Positions 34,245 through 43,764 of a stretch of DNA of 64,000 nucleotides are shown piece after piece. The notes under the pieces were generated by a model. The model saw only the letters and a program-made list of their open reading frames with translations, was not told the origin of the DNA and did no database searches. The stretch is from Chryseobacterium koreense CCUG 49689. GTDB lineage: Bacteria; Bacteroidota; Bacteroidia; Flavobacteriales; Weeksellaceae. Where the stretch lies: assembly GCF_001045435.1 (NCBI RefSeq), contig NZ_LFNG01000006.1:1-64000 (forward strand), in the 5' to 3' direction. Position 1 is the first letter of the stretch, and each line of letters begins with the position of its first letter. A program made the translations under genes and the position numbers.

Positions 34245-35372
34245 ATGAATAATACTACAATGAAAAACAATCATATTTTAAAAGCGATTTTTGCTTTTCT
34301 GATTTTCCTTGGTTTAGCTTCATGTGACAACCGGGAGTTGATACAAGTGGACAATACCGCCGCACCGATCACGATGAATTTGTCGGCAGAACATATTTTT
34401 CTTGATCAAAACTACCCAGACAATCCTGCGCTCAATATCACATGGTCGCAAGCTGGATATACTGTACCCGTAGAAATGAATTATCGAATTGAAGCTTCTG
34501 CTACTCAGGACTTTGCAAATCCATATACTTTGGGTACTGTAGCACAATCCGTTAGAACTGCAACTTACACCGTTTCACAAATGAACACCGCTGCACAAAC
34601 CATCGGTTTGATACAGGATGTGGAAGGTAAAATGTATTTGAGGGTAACCTCTTATTTGGGTTCAAATGCATTATCTTCTGTTTCTAACTTGACATCAGTG
34701 ATGATTACACCTTACGCGTTGACTTATCCATCATTTTACCTTGTGGGAGCGGCATCCGCAGTAGGTTGGAATTCCGGAAGTGCACAGCTGCTTTACAAAA
34801 AAGACAGCAAATCCATGATCTACACTTACATGACCCCTGAAAGTTTCAGATTCTTGGGTCAACAGGCTTGGTCGCCACTAAACTACAGTCTTGACGTTCC
34901 TGCAACTGACGAACCAAATAGATATTTCAAACAGACGACGCCAAACATCGTTTTCGGTGATCATGAAAACATGAAATTTACTGATACGGAAGGAATCTAT
35001 TTACTGGAAATCGATGCAGACGGAACCAAGAAATCTTTATCCGCTACAAAATCTGCATTAGGTTACAATTATGATAATCTTTATATGGTAGGTTCAATCA
35101 ACGGATGGGATGCCGCAAATCCGATCACGATGACCAAAACCGGTGAAGGAACTTTTGAAGTAACCACCACTTTGGGAGCAGATGCAGAATTCAAGTTCAT
35201 TGGCCAAAAAGCTTGGGCAGCACTGGAATGGGGAAATATCCTTAAAGACAATCCCGGCAATTCCGGCTACGTGGGACCAAAAGATGCGAACTCCAATATA
35301 GTTTTCCATGGAAATGGAGGCTCCTATAAAGTTACTGTAAACCTGAAAATGGGAACATTTACAATCCAATAA
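34245..35372 (+). CDS. SusE-like surface starch-binding lipoprotein
   Basis: 375 residues from ATG 34245; ATG 34260 (MKNNHILKAIFAFLIF) gives the cleaner lipoprotein signal, ending GLASC. An N-terminal SusE immunoglobulin-like domain (about residues 35-160) is followed by two carbohydrate-binding modules, each starting FYLVGAASAVGWNSG or LYMVGSINGWDAA and containing FRFLGQQAW or FKFIGQKAW. The aromatic FLGQ/FIGQ motifs match SusE/SusF-type starch-binding modules. Outer surface, third gene of the operon. Shares its module pair with the next protein. Confidence 0.9.
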   Translation: MNNTTMKNNHILKAIFAFLIFLGLASCDNRELIQVDNTAAPITMNLSAEHIFLDQNYPDNPALNITWSQAGYTVPVEMNYRIEASATQDFANPYTLGTVAQSVRTATYTVSQMNTAAQTIGLIQDVEGKMYLRVTSYLGSNALSSVSNLTSVMITPYALTYPSFYLVGAASAVGWNSGSAQLLYKKDSKSMIYTYMTPESFRFLGQQAWSPLNYSLDVPATDEPNRYFKQTTPNIVFGDHENMKFTDTEGIYLLEIDADGTKKSLSATKSALGYNYDNLYMVGSINGWDAANPITMTKTGEGTFEVTTTLGADAEFKFIGQKAWAALEWGNILKDNPGNSGYVGPKDANSNIVFHGNGGSYKVTVNLKMGTFTIQ

Positions 35373-35389
35373 TTAAAGCAGATATAAAA

Positions 35390-36820
35390 ATGAAAAATAT
35401 ATTTAAAATTTTAATGGTATTGATTCTACCATTGCTTTTATTGAACGCTTGTAGAGACGATGCCGATAAAAACTGGACTTCGCCAGAAAAAACGATCCAC
35501 CTCTATAATACCACTTTGAGCAGCAATACGCTCTATCCAACCATGGATAATAACACGTTCAGACTAGTTTGGGATGATGCCAATGGCACCACGGGAACTT
35601 ATACCGTACAGTTCTCGAAAACAGCCGACTTCAAAACGCCAATCGTTTTTGGCACTTCACAGACCAATTTCCTGACCAAGTCAATCGCCAGCTTAAACAC
35701 AGCGCTTTTGCAAGCAGGTTATTCACCTTATGCGCAAACCATGTTGTTTATCAGAGTGGCTAATGGAAATAATGTTTCAAACACTGTTTCCGTGGGAGTT
35801 ACTCCATATCCGGTTTCTGTACCGGTGATTACCAATCCTGTTGCGGGTCAGTCTGTGGTATTAGATGCTGCAAATCCAACCAGCAATGCACTTACAGTGA
35901 CCTGGACCGACTATGATTATGGAACAACCGTAAATTACACCATAGAAATCGCTCCAAAAGGAAGCACTAATTTCGTGGTTGCGGGTACCGCCACTGAGAA
36001 ACAATTGGCTATGACTAATTTCGAGTTGAATGAGGCAGTACAGAAAATCAGTTTGCCAAATGGCGTTTCGTCTGAAGTTGACATTCATGTAATTGCCAAA
36101 ACCGAAAGCCCGGGTGGCGTCATCACAAAAACTTCAGATGTGGTCACTTTCAAAGTAACGCCTTATCAACCGGCTTACAAAGATTTTTACCTTGTAGGGG
36201 GCGGAACAGCAGTAGGTTGGAATGCTGGCGGAGCTCAGTTGCTGCACAACGCTGCAAATATTTCAGAAATTTACACCTACCTGAGCAACAATGGCGATTT
36301 CAGATTCCTTGGCCAGCAAGACTGGAACCCCATAAACTATAGCTTGAATGCACCGGGAATGAATGATGCTTACAAATACTTCAACACCTGGACTCCAAAT
36401 CTACAACCGAATGCTCCTGAAAACATGACCTTCACTGGCGACTCCGGAGTTTACAAGATGGTGATCGATCAAAATGCCAAAAGCATCAGTATTACTCCTT
36501 CTTCCATTTCTGTTCTTCCGACCAATCTGTATTTGGTAGGATCAATCAATGGTTGGGATGCAGGCGCCGCACTTCCTATGACTCAGGTTGGTGACGGTGT
36601 TTATGAATACACCATCGCAATTCCAGACGGCGCCGAGTTCAAATTCATTGGTCAGCAATCTTGGGGTGATCAGGAATGGGCGAATATCCATACCGGCGGA
36701 AATTCAGGATTCCTGGGTCCAAAAGGTGACAACAATAACATACAGTATAATGGTGGTGGATCCACCTATAAAATTACAGCCAATATCAAAATGGGTACCT
36801 ACAAAGTGGTTCCACAATAA
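35390..36820 (+). CDS. SusE/SusF-like surface starch-binding lipoprotein
   Basis: 476 residues. Lipoprotein signal MKNIFKILMVLILPLLLLNAC, acyl cysteine near 21. Two immunoglobulin-like segments (about residues 30-145 and 150-265; the second carries ALTVTWTDYDYG) are followed by two starch-binding modules starting FYLVGGGTAVGWNAG and LYLVGSINGWDAG, with FRFLGQQDW and FKFIGQQSW. It is about 100 residues longer than the preceding protein because of the extra N-terminal domain. The paired modules of the two proteins are closely similar, so one gene probably arose by duplication. Ends the susCDEF transcript at a terminator. Confidence 0.9.
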   Translation: MKNIFKILMVLILPLLLLNACRDDADKNWTSPEKTIHLYNTTLSSNTLYPTMDNNTFRLVWDDANGTTGTYTVQFSKTADFKTPIVFGTSQTNFLTKSIASLNTALLQAGYSPYAQTMLFIRVANGNNVSNTVSVGVTPYPVSVPVITNPVAGQSVVLDAANPTSNALTVTWTDYDYGTTVNYTIEIAPKGSTNFVVAGTATEKQLAMTNFELNEAVQKISLPNGVSSEVDIHVIAKTESPGGVITKTSDVVTFKVTPYQPAYKDFYLVGGGTAVGWNAGGAQLLHNAANISEIYTYLSNNGDFRFLGQQDWNPINYSLNAPGMNDAYKYFNTWTPNLQPNAPENMTFTGDSGVYKMVIDQNAKSISITPSSISVLPTNLYLVGSINGWDAGAALPMTQVGDGVYEYTIAIPDGAEFKFIGQQSWGDQEWANIHTGGNSGFLGPKGDNNNIQYNGGGSTYKITANIKMGTYKVVPQ

Positions 36821-36842
36821 TGAAGGCTGATGATTAGACAAG

Positions 36843-36872
36843 AAACTGTTGCTTTTCAGCAGCAGTTTTTTT
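36843..36872 (+). terminator. terminator after susF-like gene
   Basis: Stem AAACTG-TTGCT / AGCAG-CAGTTT with a T7 tail; TATATTTA just after it could be a weak -7 box for the next gene. Confidence 0.8.
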
Positions 36873-36892
36873 ATATTTAATGCTCGAAATCT

Positions 36893-39055
36893 ATGATAAT
36901 GAAAAATCTAAAAATAGCGTCACTGTTCCTTTTGATGGGAAGTTTCGCAATCAATGCCCAATCGCTAAAATCACCGGACGGAAAATTTGAAATGAACTTC
37001 CAGCTAAAGTCCGGCGTTCCATTTTATAACCTGAAATACGACGGAAAAACCATCGTGGAAGATTCCAAATTGGGATTGAGACTTCTGCGTGACGGCGACA
37101 TCCAGTTCGCCTCCGAGATTGAAGGGAAAAACCAGCAGGGAAAGGATCTCAACAGCGGTTTTGAAAAAACTGCAGAAAAATTCGACTCCAAAAATGAGAG
37201 CTGGAACCCGGTATTGGGTGAAAAAAAATCCTACATCAATCATTACAACGAATTGGCCGTCACCCTGAACCAGCCTGAAAATGAGAGGCATATCGTGGTG
37301 AAATTTCGACTATTTAATGATGGACTCGGTTTCAGATATGAATTCCCGGAACAGAAAAACCTGAACTACTTCATCATCAAAGAAGAAGATTCCGAAATCG
37401 ATCTTCCTAATGACATGAAGATTTTTTGGATTCCCGGAGACTATGATTCCCAGGAATATCTTTACACCGAAAGTAAAATCTCAGAAATCCCCGCCAAATG
37501 GCCAACTTCTTACGATGGAAACGCCTCCCAAACTTTAATTAAAAACGGAATCCAAATCCCTACCATCCTAAAAACAGAAGGCAAAACTCCATTTTACATG
37601 ACGATTTCCGAAGCGGCGGTAATCAACTATCCCACCGCAAATGTGGAGGTAGATGCCATCAATTTCAAATTCAAAACCCACCTGACTCCGGATGGACAAG
37701 GTGCAAAAGGCTATATCCAAACTCCCGCAGTTTCGCCGTGGCGAACGATTATCGCCTCCACAAAAGCAGAAGAAGTTTTGGATTCCAAAATGATTTTTAA
37801 CCTGAACGAGCCGACCCACTACACAGACACATCCTACATTAAACCAACGAAATATATGGGCGTTTGGTGGGAAATGATTATCGGAAAATCGCAGTGGGCC
37901 TACTCTACCGCAAACAATGTCCATATCGGAAAAACAGATTTCACCAAACTGACTCCAAACGGTAAACATGCTGCCAATAACACCAAGGTAAAAGAATACA
38001 TCGATTTTGCCTCAGCAAACGGTTTCGACGCGTTGCTGATCGAAGGATGGAATATCGGTTGGGAAGATTGGTTCGGGCATTCAAAAGAATTTGTTTTCGA
38101 TTTTATCACACCTTATCCGGATTTCGACATCAAAATGCTGAATGATTATGCCCATAAAAAAGGAATCAAACTGATGATGCACCATGAAACTTCAGGTTCT
38201 GCAACCAATTACGAAAGATGGGCGGACAAAGCATATCAACTGATGAACAAATATGGATATGATGCCGTGAAAACGGGATATGTGGGAAACATTATCCCGA
38301 GAGGCGAACACCATTATTCACAATGGACGATCAACCACTACACGCGAATTGCAGAAAAGGCAAACGATTACAAAATCATGGTGAACTCCCATGAAAGCGT
38401 GCGACCAACGGGACAAAGCCGGACCTACCCCAACTGGATTGCGGCAGAAGCAGCCCGCGGAACGGAATTCGAAGCTTTTGGCGGAAACAATCCCGACCAC
38501 CAAACCATCCTTCCTTTTACCAGATTCATGGGCGGACCAATGGATTATACCCCAGGAATTTTCCAGACCAAACTGGACTACTATTTTCCGGGAGACACCA
38601 GATTTGTGAAAACCACTTTGGCAAAGCAGCTTGCACTTTATGTGGTAATGTATTCCCCACTTCAAATGGCGGCAGACCTACCTGAAAATTACGCAAAACA
38701 CATGGACGCATTCCAGTTCATTAAAGATGTTGCAGCGGATTGGGACGACACCAAAATTCTGTCTGCCGAACCAGGAGATTATATCCACACCGCAAGAAAA
38801 GCAAAAGGAAAAGACGAATGGTTTGTGGGCGGAATTACCGATGAAACGACACGGGATTTTACCGTAGATTTTTCGTTTTTGGATAAAGGAAGAAAATACG
38901 AAGCTACGGTTTACGAAGACGGAAAAGACGCAGATTATATCCGCAATCCACAATCTTATAAAATTTACAAAAAAACCGTTGACAGCAAAAGCAAACTGTC
39001 TCTTCGTCTGGCGAGGAGCGGCGGCTACGCGATTTCGGTGAAGCCCTTGAAATAG
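36893..39055 (+). CDS. GH97 alpha-glucosidase, SusB-like
   Basis: 720 residues. Signal peptide MKNLKIASLFLLMGSFAINAQ (from the ATG at 36899; 36893 adds MI). GH97 N-terminal beta-sandwich (SPDGKFEMNFQL), then a TIM barrel with YMGVWWEMIIG, LLIEGWNIGWEDWFG, LMMHHETSGSATNYERW, VNSHESVRPTGQSRTYPNW and ARGTEFEAF, and a C-terminal beta domain. The glutamates in HHETSG, NSHESVRP and ARGTEFEAF are those expected of inverting GH97 enzymes such as SusB, which cleave alpha-glucosidic bonds and need calcium. Periplasmic. Downstream lies the RAYT cassette. Confidence 0.94.
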   Translation: MIMKNLKIASLFLLMGSFAINAQSLKSPDGKFEMNFQLKSGVPFYNLKYDGKTIVEDSKLGLRLLRDGDIQFASEIEGKNQQGKDLNSGFEKTAEKFDSKNESWNPVLGEKKSYINHYNELAVTLNQPENERHIVVKFRLFNDGLGFRYEFPEQKNLNYFIIKEEDSEIDLPNDMKIFWIPGDYDSQEYLYTESKISEIPAKWPTSYDGNASQTLIKNGIQIPTILKTEGKTPFYMTISEAAVINYPTANVEVDAINFKFKTHLTPDGQGAKGYIQTPAVSPWRTIIASTKAEEVLDSKMIFNLNEPTHYTDTSYIKPTKYMGVWWEMIIGKSQWAYSTANNVHIGKTDFTKLTPNGKHAANNTKVKEYIDFASANGFDALLIEGWNIGWEDWFGHSKEFVFDFITPYPDFDIKMLNDYAHKKGIKLMMHHETSGSATNYERWADKAYQLMNKYGYDAVKTGYVGNIIPRGEHHYSQWTINHYTRIAEKANDYKIMVNSHESVRPTGQSRTYPNWIAAEAARGTEFEAFGGNNPDHQTILPFTRFMGGPMDYTPGIFQTKLDYYFPGDTRFVKTTLAKQLALYVVMYSPLQMAADLPENYAKHMDAFQFIKDVAADWDDTKILSAEPGDYIHTARKAKGKDEWFVGGITDETTRDFTVDFSFLDKGRKYEATVYEDGKDADYIRNPQSYKIYKKTVDSKSKLSLRLARSGGYAISVKPLK

Positions 39056-39070
39056 AATGGGAGTTTAATA

Positions 39071-39120
39071 TCAAACCTCATAGGTTTTTAGAAACCTATG
39101 AGGTTTCCTAACAATAAAAC
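39071..39120 (+). repeat. palindromic repeat, left copy flanking RAYT
   Basis: 50 bp differing at one base from 39767-39816. It contains a perfect 15-bp hairpin AAACCTCATAGGTTT-TTAG-AAACCTATGAGGTTT (39073-39106) followed by CCTAACAATAAAAC. Confidence 0.92.
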
Positions 39121-39133
39121 CGGTTAAAAAATA

Positions 39134-39760
39134 ATGCCAATGTTCGCAAACAAGAATTTAGATCATTTCTATTTTGAAAGTTTGTTCCACGTTTTTAGTC
39201 ACGTAAGCGGAAATGAACTTATTTTTCGGGAACCAAGAAACTACATCTTTTTTCTCGAAAAAATCAAACATTACTTATTGCCGGTCTTGGATATTTACGC
39301 GTATTGTTTAATGCCCAACCATTTCCATTTTTTGGTAGCTTTTAAAGATAAAGTTGAAGTTTTTAAAAATTTGAATCTTGAAAATTCAAATTTTGACGAT
39401 TCAAAAACGCATCAATTCTTGATGAAACCGGTCAGTAATTTATTAAACTCTTATGCCAAGGCTTATAATAAAATGTATGGCAGAAGAGGCTCCCTGTTTA
39501 TAGACTACGTTAAGAGAATAAGAATTGAAGATGAAAATTATCTGTTAAACACCTTCAGATACATCCATCAAAATCCTGTAAACCATGGATTTGTAAAGGA
39601 AATTGAAGATTGGAAATATTCTTCTTATTCAGGTTATCTGAATTTGGAAAAGTTCTCATTGGTAAATCGTAATTTTATGATGACCTTTTTCGATAGTCAA
39701 AAAAATTTTATAGAATTTCACAAAATAGAATTCAATTCGGAGTTTAATCAAACCCGATAG
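39134..39760 (+). CDS. REP-associated tyrosine transposase (RAYT, TnpA-REP)
   Basis: 208 residues of the HUH/Y1 transposase family. The HUH motif is MPNHFHFLV (His63 and His65) and the catalytic tyrosine lies in the segment NSYAKAYNKMYGRRGSLF (Tyr107, 111 or 115); FRYIHQNPVNHGFV follows. RAYTs bind and cut palindromic REP sequences and spread them through genomes, usually as single-copy genes. Two such palindromes flank this gene, and the last codons read into a degenerate third copy (AACCCGATAGGTTT). No frameshift; it appears intact. It interrupts the starch locus between GH97 and GH13. Confidence 0.9.
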   Translation: MPMFANKNLDHFYFESLFHVFSHVSGNELIFREPRNYIFFLEKIKHYLLPVLDIYAYCLMPNHFHFLVAFKDKVEVFKNLNLENSNFDDSKTHQFLMKPVSNLLNSYAKAYNKMYGRRGSLFIDYVKRIRIEDENYLLNTFRYIHQNPVNHGFVKEIEDWKYSSYSGYLNLEKFSLVNRNFMMTFFDSQKNFIEFHKIEFNSEFNQTR

Positions 39761-39766
39761 GTTTAA

Positions 39767-39816
39767 TCAAACCTCATAGGTTTTTAAAAACCTATGAGGT
39801 TTCCTAACAATAAAAC
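39767..39816 (+). repeat. palindromic repeat, right copy flanking RAYT
   Basis: Same 50 bp as at 39071-39120 with one A for G in the loop, in direct orientation. It ends immediately before the GH13 start codon. A partial copy, TCAAACCCGATAGGTTT, precedes it. Confidence 0.92.
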
Positions 39817-41667
39817 ATGAAAAATTTAATCCTCACGCTCTCTCTATTTGTCTCGGTTTCGCTCTTTTCGCAGATCCAGAAAGTAGAACCTTCATTTTGG
39901 TGGAAAGGAATGAAGAATCCGGAACTCCAAATCCTGGTTTACGGAAAAAATATTGCCCATCAACAGATTGAACTTTCAAACGGAGTCCAGATCAAGGACA
40001 TAAAGAAAGTTGAAAATCCGAACTATGTCTTCATCACGATTAATACAGATGAAATCAATGTTTCAAAATTCAAAATCAATTTGAAGGACGGAAAAAAACT
40101 GGTGAATTCTTATGAGTACGAACTCAAAGTTAGGAATCCCAATTCCGCAAACCGGGAATCCTATACTTCAAAAGATGTGATGTACCTGATCATGCCCGAT
40201 CGGTTTGCCAACGGAAACCCGGCAAATGATTCCAGCAAAAACCTCATCGAAAAATCGGACCGAAGTAATCCAAACGGTCGCCATGGCGGAGATTTGCGAG
40301 GAATAATCAATAATCTGGACTATATTGAGGATCTTGGAGCAACCGCGGTTTGGCTCACTCCTGTTTGCGAAGACAATGAACCGAGGACAACCTATCACGG
40401 TTATGCACAAACTGATTTATACAAAATCGATGAACGCTATGGAACGAATGAGGAATACCGAGAACTTTCCCAAAAACTCAATCAGCGCGGGATGAAATTG
40501 GTAATGGATTATGTCACCAATCATTGGGGTGCTTCACATTGGATGATTCGGGATTTGCCCGAAAAATCATGGATCCATTGGTTTGACCAAGGCGAAAATG
40601 GCTTTATGAGGTCTAATTACAAAACCACTTCGCAAATGGATCCAAATGCCTCAGCAATCGACCGGAAACTGGCTCTGGATGGCTGGTTCGATTCTTCTAT
40701 GCCCGACATGAACCAAAAGAATCCTTTGGTTTTAAAGTATTTGACACAGAACGCCATCTGGTGGATTGAATATGCGGAATTGGGCGGATTCCGCGTGGAT
40801 ACCTATCCATACAATGACAAAGAAGCCATGGCGAAATGGGCAAAATCCATCACGGACGAATACCCCAATTTCAATATCGTGGGAGAAACATGGATGTATT
40901 CCGCGGCGGATATTTCGTTTTGGCAAAAAAACTCCAAGGTCGGCGAAATCCTGAATTACAATTCCAACCTACCGTCCGTCATGGATTTTACGCTTTTTTC
41001 CGAAATGCCAAAAGCCTTCTCCGAGACGGATAGTTGGGACAAAGGATTGATCAGGCTATACAATGTTTTCACGCAGGATTATCTTTACCCCGATTTGAAA
41101 AACATGCTCGTTTTCTTCGAAAACCATGACACGGAAAGATGGAATGAAATATTCAATTCAGATCCAAAAACCTATCAGCTCGCCTTAACGTTAATTGCCA
41201 CCACACGTGGAATCCCGCAGATTTATTACGGTACCGAAATCGGGATGCGCGGAAGCAAACCCAAAGGCGGCGATGCCGATATCCGCAGAGACTTCCCGGG
41301 AGGCTGGAAAGGCGATTCCCAAAACGCCTTTGTTTCCAGAACTGATGAACAGAAACCTTTCTACGATTTTACCTCGAAACTTCTGAAATGGCGAAAGGGA
41401 AAAGACGTGATCCACAACGGAAAAATGATGCATTTCATTCCGGAAAACAATGTTTATGTTTACTTCAGGTACCATAATTCCGAAAAAGTAATGGTGGTAC
41501 TCAACAGCAACGAAAAAGATCAAACCCTTGATTTAAACCGGTTTTCGGAAATGCTTCAGGGTGTTTCCACGGGGAAAGACGTGATTACCAATAAAGAATT
41601 TTCAATAAATCTACAAAACAAACTGACTGTTGGAGCAAAATCTTCCTTAATTTTGGAATTAAGATAA
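39817..41667 (+). CDS. GH13 alpha-amylase/neopullulanase, SusA-like
   Basis: 616 residues. Signal peptide MKNLILTLSLFVSVSLFSQ, an N-terminal immunoglobulin-like/CBM domain (about residues 22-110), a GH13 barrel and a C-terminal beta domain. Catalytic residues: nucleophile Asp328 (GGFRVDTYPYN), acid/base Glu357 (IVGETWM) and transition-state Asp438 (FFENHDTERW); substrate histidine in DYVTNHWG. It hydrolyses alpha-1,4 links in maltodextrins or cyclodextrins in the periplasm, feeding the GH97 enzyme. Its start codon abuts the right palindromic repeat, so its transcription may come from upstream through the RAYT. Confidence 0.94.
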   Translation: MKNLILTLSLFVSVSLFSQIQKVEPSFWWKGMKNPELQILVYGKNIAHQQIELSNGVQIKDIKKVENPNYVFITINTDEINVSKFKINLKDGKKLVNSYEYELKVRNPNSANRESYTSKDVMYLIMPDRFANGNPANDSSKNLIEKSDRSNPNGRHGGDLRGIINNLDYIEDLGATAVWLTPVCEDNEPRTTYHGYAQTDLYKIDERYGTNEEYRELSQKLNQRGMKLVMDYVTNHWGASHWMIRDLPEKSWIHWFDQGENGFMRSNYKTTSQMDPNASAIDRKLALDGWFDSSMPDMNQKNPLVLKYLTQNAIWWIEYAELGGFRVDTYPYNDKEAMAKWAKSITDEYPNFNIVGETWMYSAADISFWQKNSKVGEILNYNSNLPSVMDFTLFSEMPKAFSETDSWDKGLIRLYNVFTQDYLYPDLKNMLVFFENHDTERWNEIFNSDPKTYQLALTLIATTRGIPQIYYGTEIGMRGSKPKGGDADIRRDFPGGWKGDSQNAFVSRTDEQKPFYDFTSKLLKWRKGKDVIHNGKMMHFIPENNVYVYFRYHNSEKVMVVLNSNEKDQTLDLNRFSEMLQGVSTGKDVITNKEFSINLQNKLTVGAKSSLILELR

Positions 41668-41753
41668 ATTCTCCCGAGGAGCAGTATCCGTCGAAAAATA
41701 TTTTATAGCCCTTTGGTTTGAAATCCTAATGAGTTTGTCTCAAAAAAAGAAAG

Positions 41754-42269
41754 ATGAAAAAAAAGATGTTTTTTTTATTGGCAGTAATTCTTGCAACCTT
41801 TTCGATCAACGCCCAACAAAAAGGCGATTATGAAAATGCGGAGAAGAAAAAAATAAGCCAGGTGTTGGATGATTTAAATACTTTCGCCGCAAATGCAGAC
41901 TTCAAAAAATATTTCGAATTGTTTGCGGAAGAATCCAACTTCATCGGAACCGATGCCACAGAAATCTGGAACAAAAAGGAATTCATGGATTACGCAAAAC
42001 CGCATTTCGACAAGGGAAAAGCCTGGAATTTTAAATCATTGAAAAGAAACATCACCTTCAGCAAAGACAGAAAATACGCATGGTTCGATGAATTGCTGGA
42101 AACCCAAATGAAACTCTGCCGCGGTTCCGGCGTTCTGGAAAAAATCGGAAACCACTGGAAAATCCGCCAATATGTCCTTTCGATGACGATTCCCAACGAG
42201 GTTTCCAGCGAAGTGATCAAAACCAAATCGGCTATTGAGGAGGATTATCTAAAGAAGTTAAAACAGTAA
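41754..42269 (+). CDS. secreted NTF2-like (SnoaL-type) protein
   Basis: 171 residues with signal peptide MKKKMFFLLAVILATFSINAQ. NTF2-like fold: KKISQVLDDLNTFAANADFKKYFELFAEES and FIGTDATEIWNKKEFMDYAKPHF, then a strand with WFDELLETQMKLCRGSGVLEKIGNHWKI. No catalytic residues of a known enzyme are evident. Such proteins often accompany sugar-related genes in Bacteroidota, but the role is unknown. It lies between the GH13 enzyme and the sugar transporter on the same strand, so it is probably part of the locus. Confidence 0.8.
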   Translation: MKKKMFFLLAVILATFSINAQQKGDYENAEKKKISQVLDDLNTFAANADFKKYFELFAEESNFIGTDATEIWNKKEFMDYAKPHFDKGKAWNFKSLKRNITFSKDRKYAWFDELLETQMKLCRGSGVLEKIGNHWKIRQYVLSMTIPNEVSSEVIKTKSAIEEDYLKKLKQ

Positions 42270-42303
42270 AAACAAGAAACTTTACCTTAAAAAATAATTT
42301 TTT

Positions 42304-43704
42304 ATGTCCAAGAAAGTTAAACCAGACCTTTCCCTAAGGCAAATCATCAATATGAGCATGGGATTCATGGGAATCCAGATGGCGTTCGGATTACAGAATG
42401 GAAATGCGAGTAGAATTTTGCAAAATTTTGGAGCAGATGTTCATCATCTATCGTTGTTTTGGCTCGTCGCGCCACTTACCGGATTGATTGTTCAACCCAT
42501 TATCGGACATTTAGGCGACCACACCTGGTCTGAAAAATGGGGAAGAAGAAAACCTTATTTTTTGATTGGGGCGTTATTAACTGCAATCGGACTCGCTTTC
42601 CTACCAAATTCAGCATCTGTAAGCGTTTTTCTTGCCAGTGGCGTTCTGGTTTTCGCTGTGCTTTTCCTTGCCATGATGGATGCTTCGATTAATGTGGCGA
42701 TGGAGCCATTCCGTGCATTAGTAGGCGATATGTTGCCGAAACATCAGGGAACCATAGGTTTTTCCGTTCAAACAATTTTGATCGGAATCGGTGCCGTTAT
42801 CGGCTCCAATATGCCGGCTTGGCTGACAAAATTTGGAGTTTCTAACGTAGCGGCAGAAGGTTTTGTTCCTGATTCAGTCATCTATTCATTCTATGTTGGA
42901 GCGGGTATTTTACTGCTGACGATTCTTTATACAATTTTTACGACCAAGGAATACTCCCCAAAAGATTTCGCAGATTTTTCCGAAGAAGAACCAAAAGATG
43001 TAAAACCGCGCCTTTCCGATATTTTCCGTGATTTTGCAAAGATTCCCCCACTAATGAAAAGCTTAGGTGTAGTACAATTTTTCTCTTGGTTTGCTTTATT
43101 TACGATGTGGGTTTATACCACCAGTTCCATCGCAACACATCATTTCGGATTGTCGCCAGATGACGCGAAATCTGAACAATTCAACAATGCTGGAAATTTA
43201 GTCGGTGAACTTTTTGGATATTATAACTTATTTTCGATCGGATTCGCATTTGTCTTGATTCCTTTGGCAAAAAAAATCGGAAAGAAACAAACTCATGCTT
43301 TAGCTCTATTTGCGGGTGGTTTAGGTTTGATTTCACTCTACTTCATCACCGACACTTCACTCCTATGGATTCCAATGATCGGCGTTGGTTTTGCCTGGGC
43401 AAGTATTTTGGCAATGCCTTATGCGATGCTGATCAATGCAATTCCTTTGAAGAAAATGGGGGTTTATATGGGTATTTTCAATTTCTTCATTGTTCTTCCT
43501 CAAATTGTAAATGGCATTTTTGGTGGGCCAATCGTTCACAGTATTTTCGAAAACTATGCAATTGGTTATGTTGCCGTTGGCGGTATTGCTATGATTATTG
43601 CCGGTCTAATCTCCCTCACTTTGAAAGGAGTTGGTAAAGATGATGACAATGCTGTTGAAGGTGCACTTGCGTTGAAACAGCATGTTATTCGGGAAGATAA
43701 TTAA
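42304..43704 (+). CDS. SLC45-type MFS sugar transporter (maltose/maltodextrin)
   Basis: 466 residues, 12 predicted helices. Start MSMGFMGIQMAFGLQNGNASRILQ, then PLTGLIVQPIIGHLGDHTWSEKWGRRKPYF, which contains the GHLGDHTWSxxGRR signature of the SLC45/GPH branch of MFS; MDASINVAMEPFRALVGDMLP follows. The last position of the starch locus and the family style suggest import of maltose or maltodextrins across the inner membrane; the substrate is inferred. A strong terminator follows. Confidence 0.9.
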   Translation: MSKKVKPDLSLRQIINMSMGFMGIQMAFGLQNGNASRILQNFGADVHHLSLFWLVAPLTGLIVQPIIGHLGDHTWSEKWGRRKPYFLIGALLTAIGLAFLPNSASVSVFLASGVLVFAVLFLAMMDASINVAMEPFRALVGDMLPKHQGTIGFSVQTILIGIGAVIGSNMPAWLTKFGVSNVAAEGFVPDSVIYSFYVGAGILLLTILYTIFTTKEYSPKDFADFSEEEPKDVKPRLSDIFRDFAKIPPLMKSLGVVQFFSWFALFTMWVYTTSSIATHHFGLSPDDAKSEQFNNAGNLVGELFGYYNLFSIGFAFVLIPLAKKIGKKQTHALALFAGGLGLISLYFITDTSLLWIPMIGVGFAWASILAMPYAMLINAIPLKKMGVYMGIFNFFIVLPQIVNGIFGGPIVHSIFENYAIGYVAVGGIAMIIAGLISLTLKGVGKDDDNAVEGALALKQHVIREDN

Positions 43705-43711
43705 TTTTCAA

Positions 43712-43745
43712 AAAATCCTTTCAAAATATTTTGAAAGGATTTTTA
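43712..43745. terminator. bidirectional terminator at end of starch locus
   Basis: Perfect 32-bp palindrome, arms AAAATCCTTTCAAAAT and ATTTTGAAAGGATTTT, between convergent genes. Confidence 0.85.
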
Positions 43746-43764
43746 GATGCAGCGATTTTCTAAA

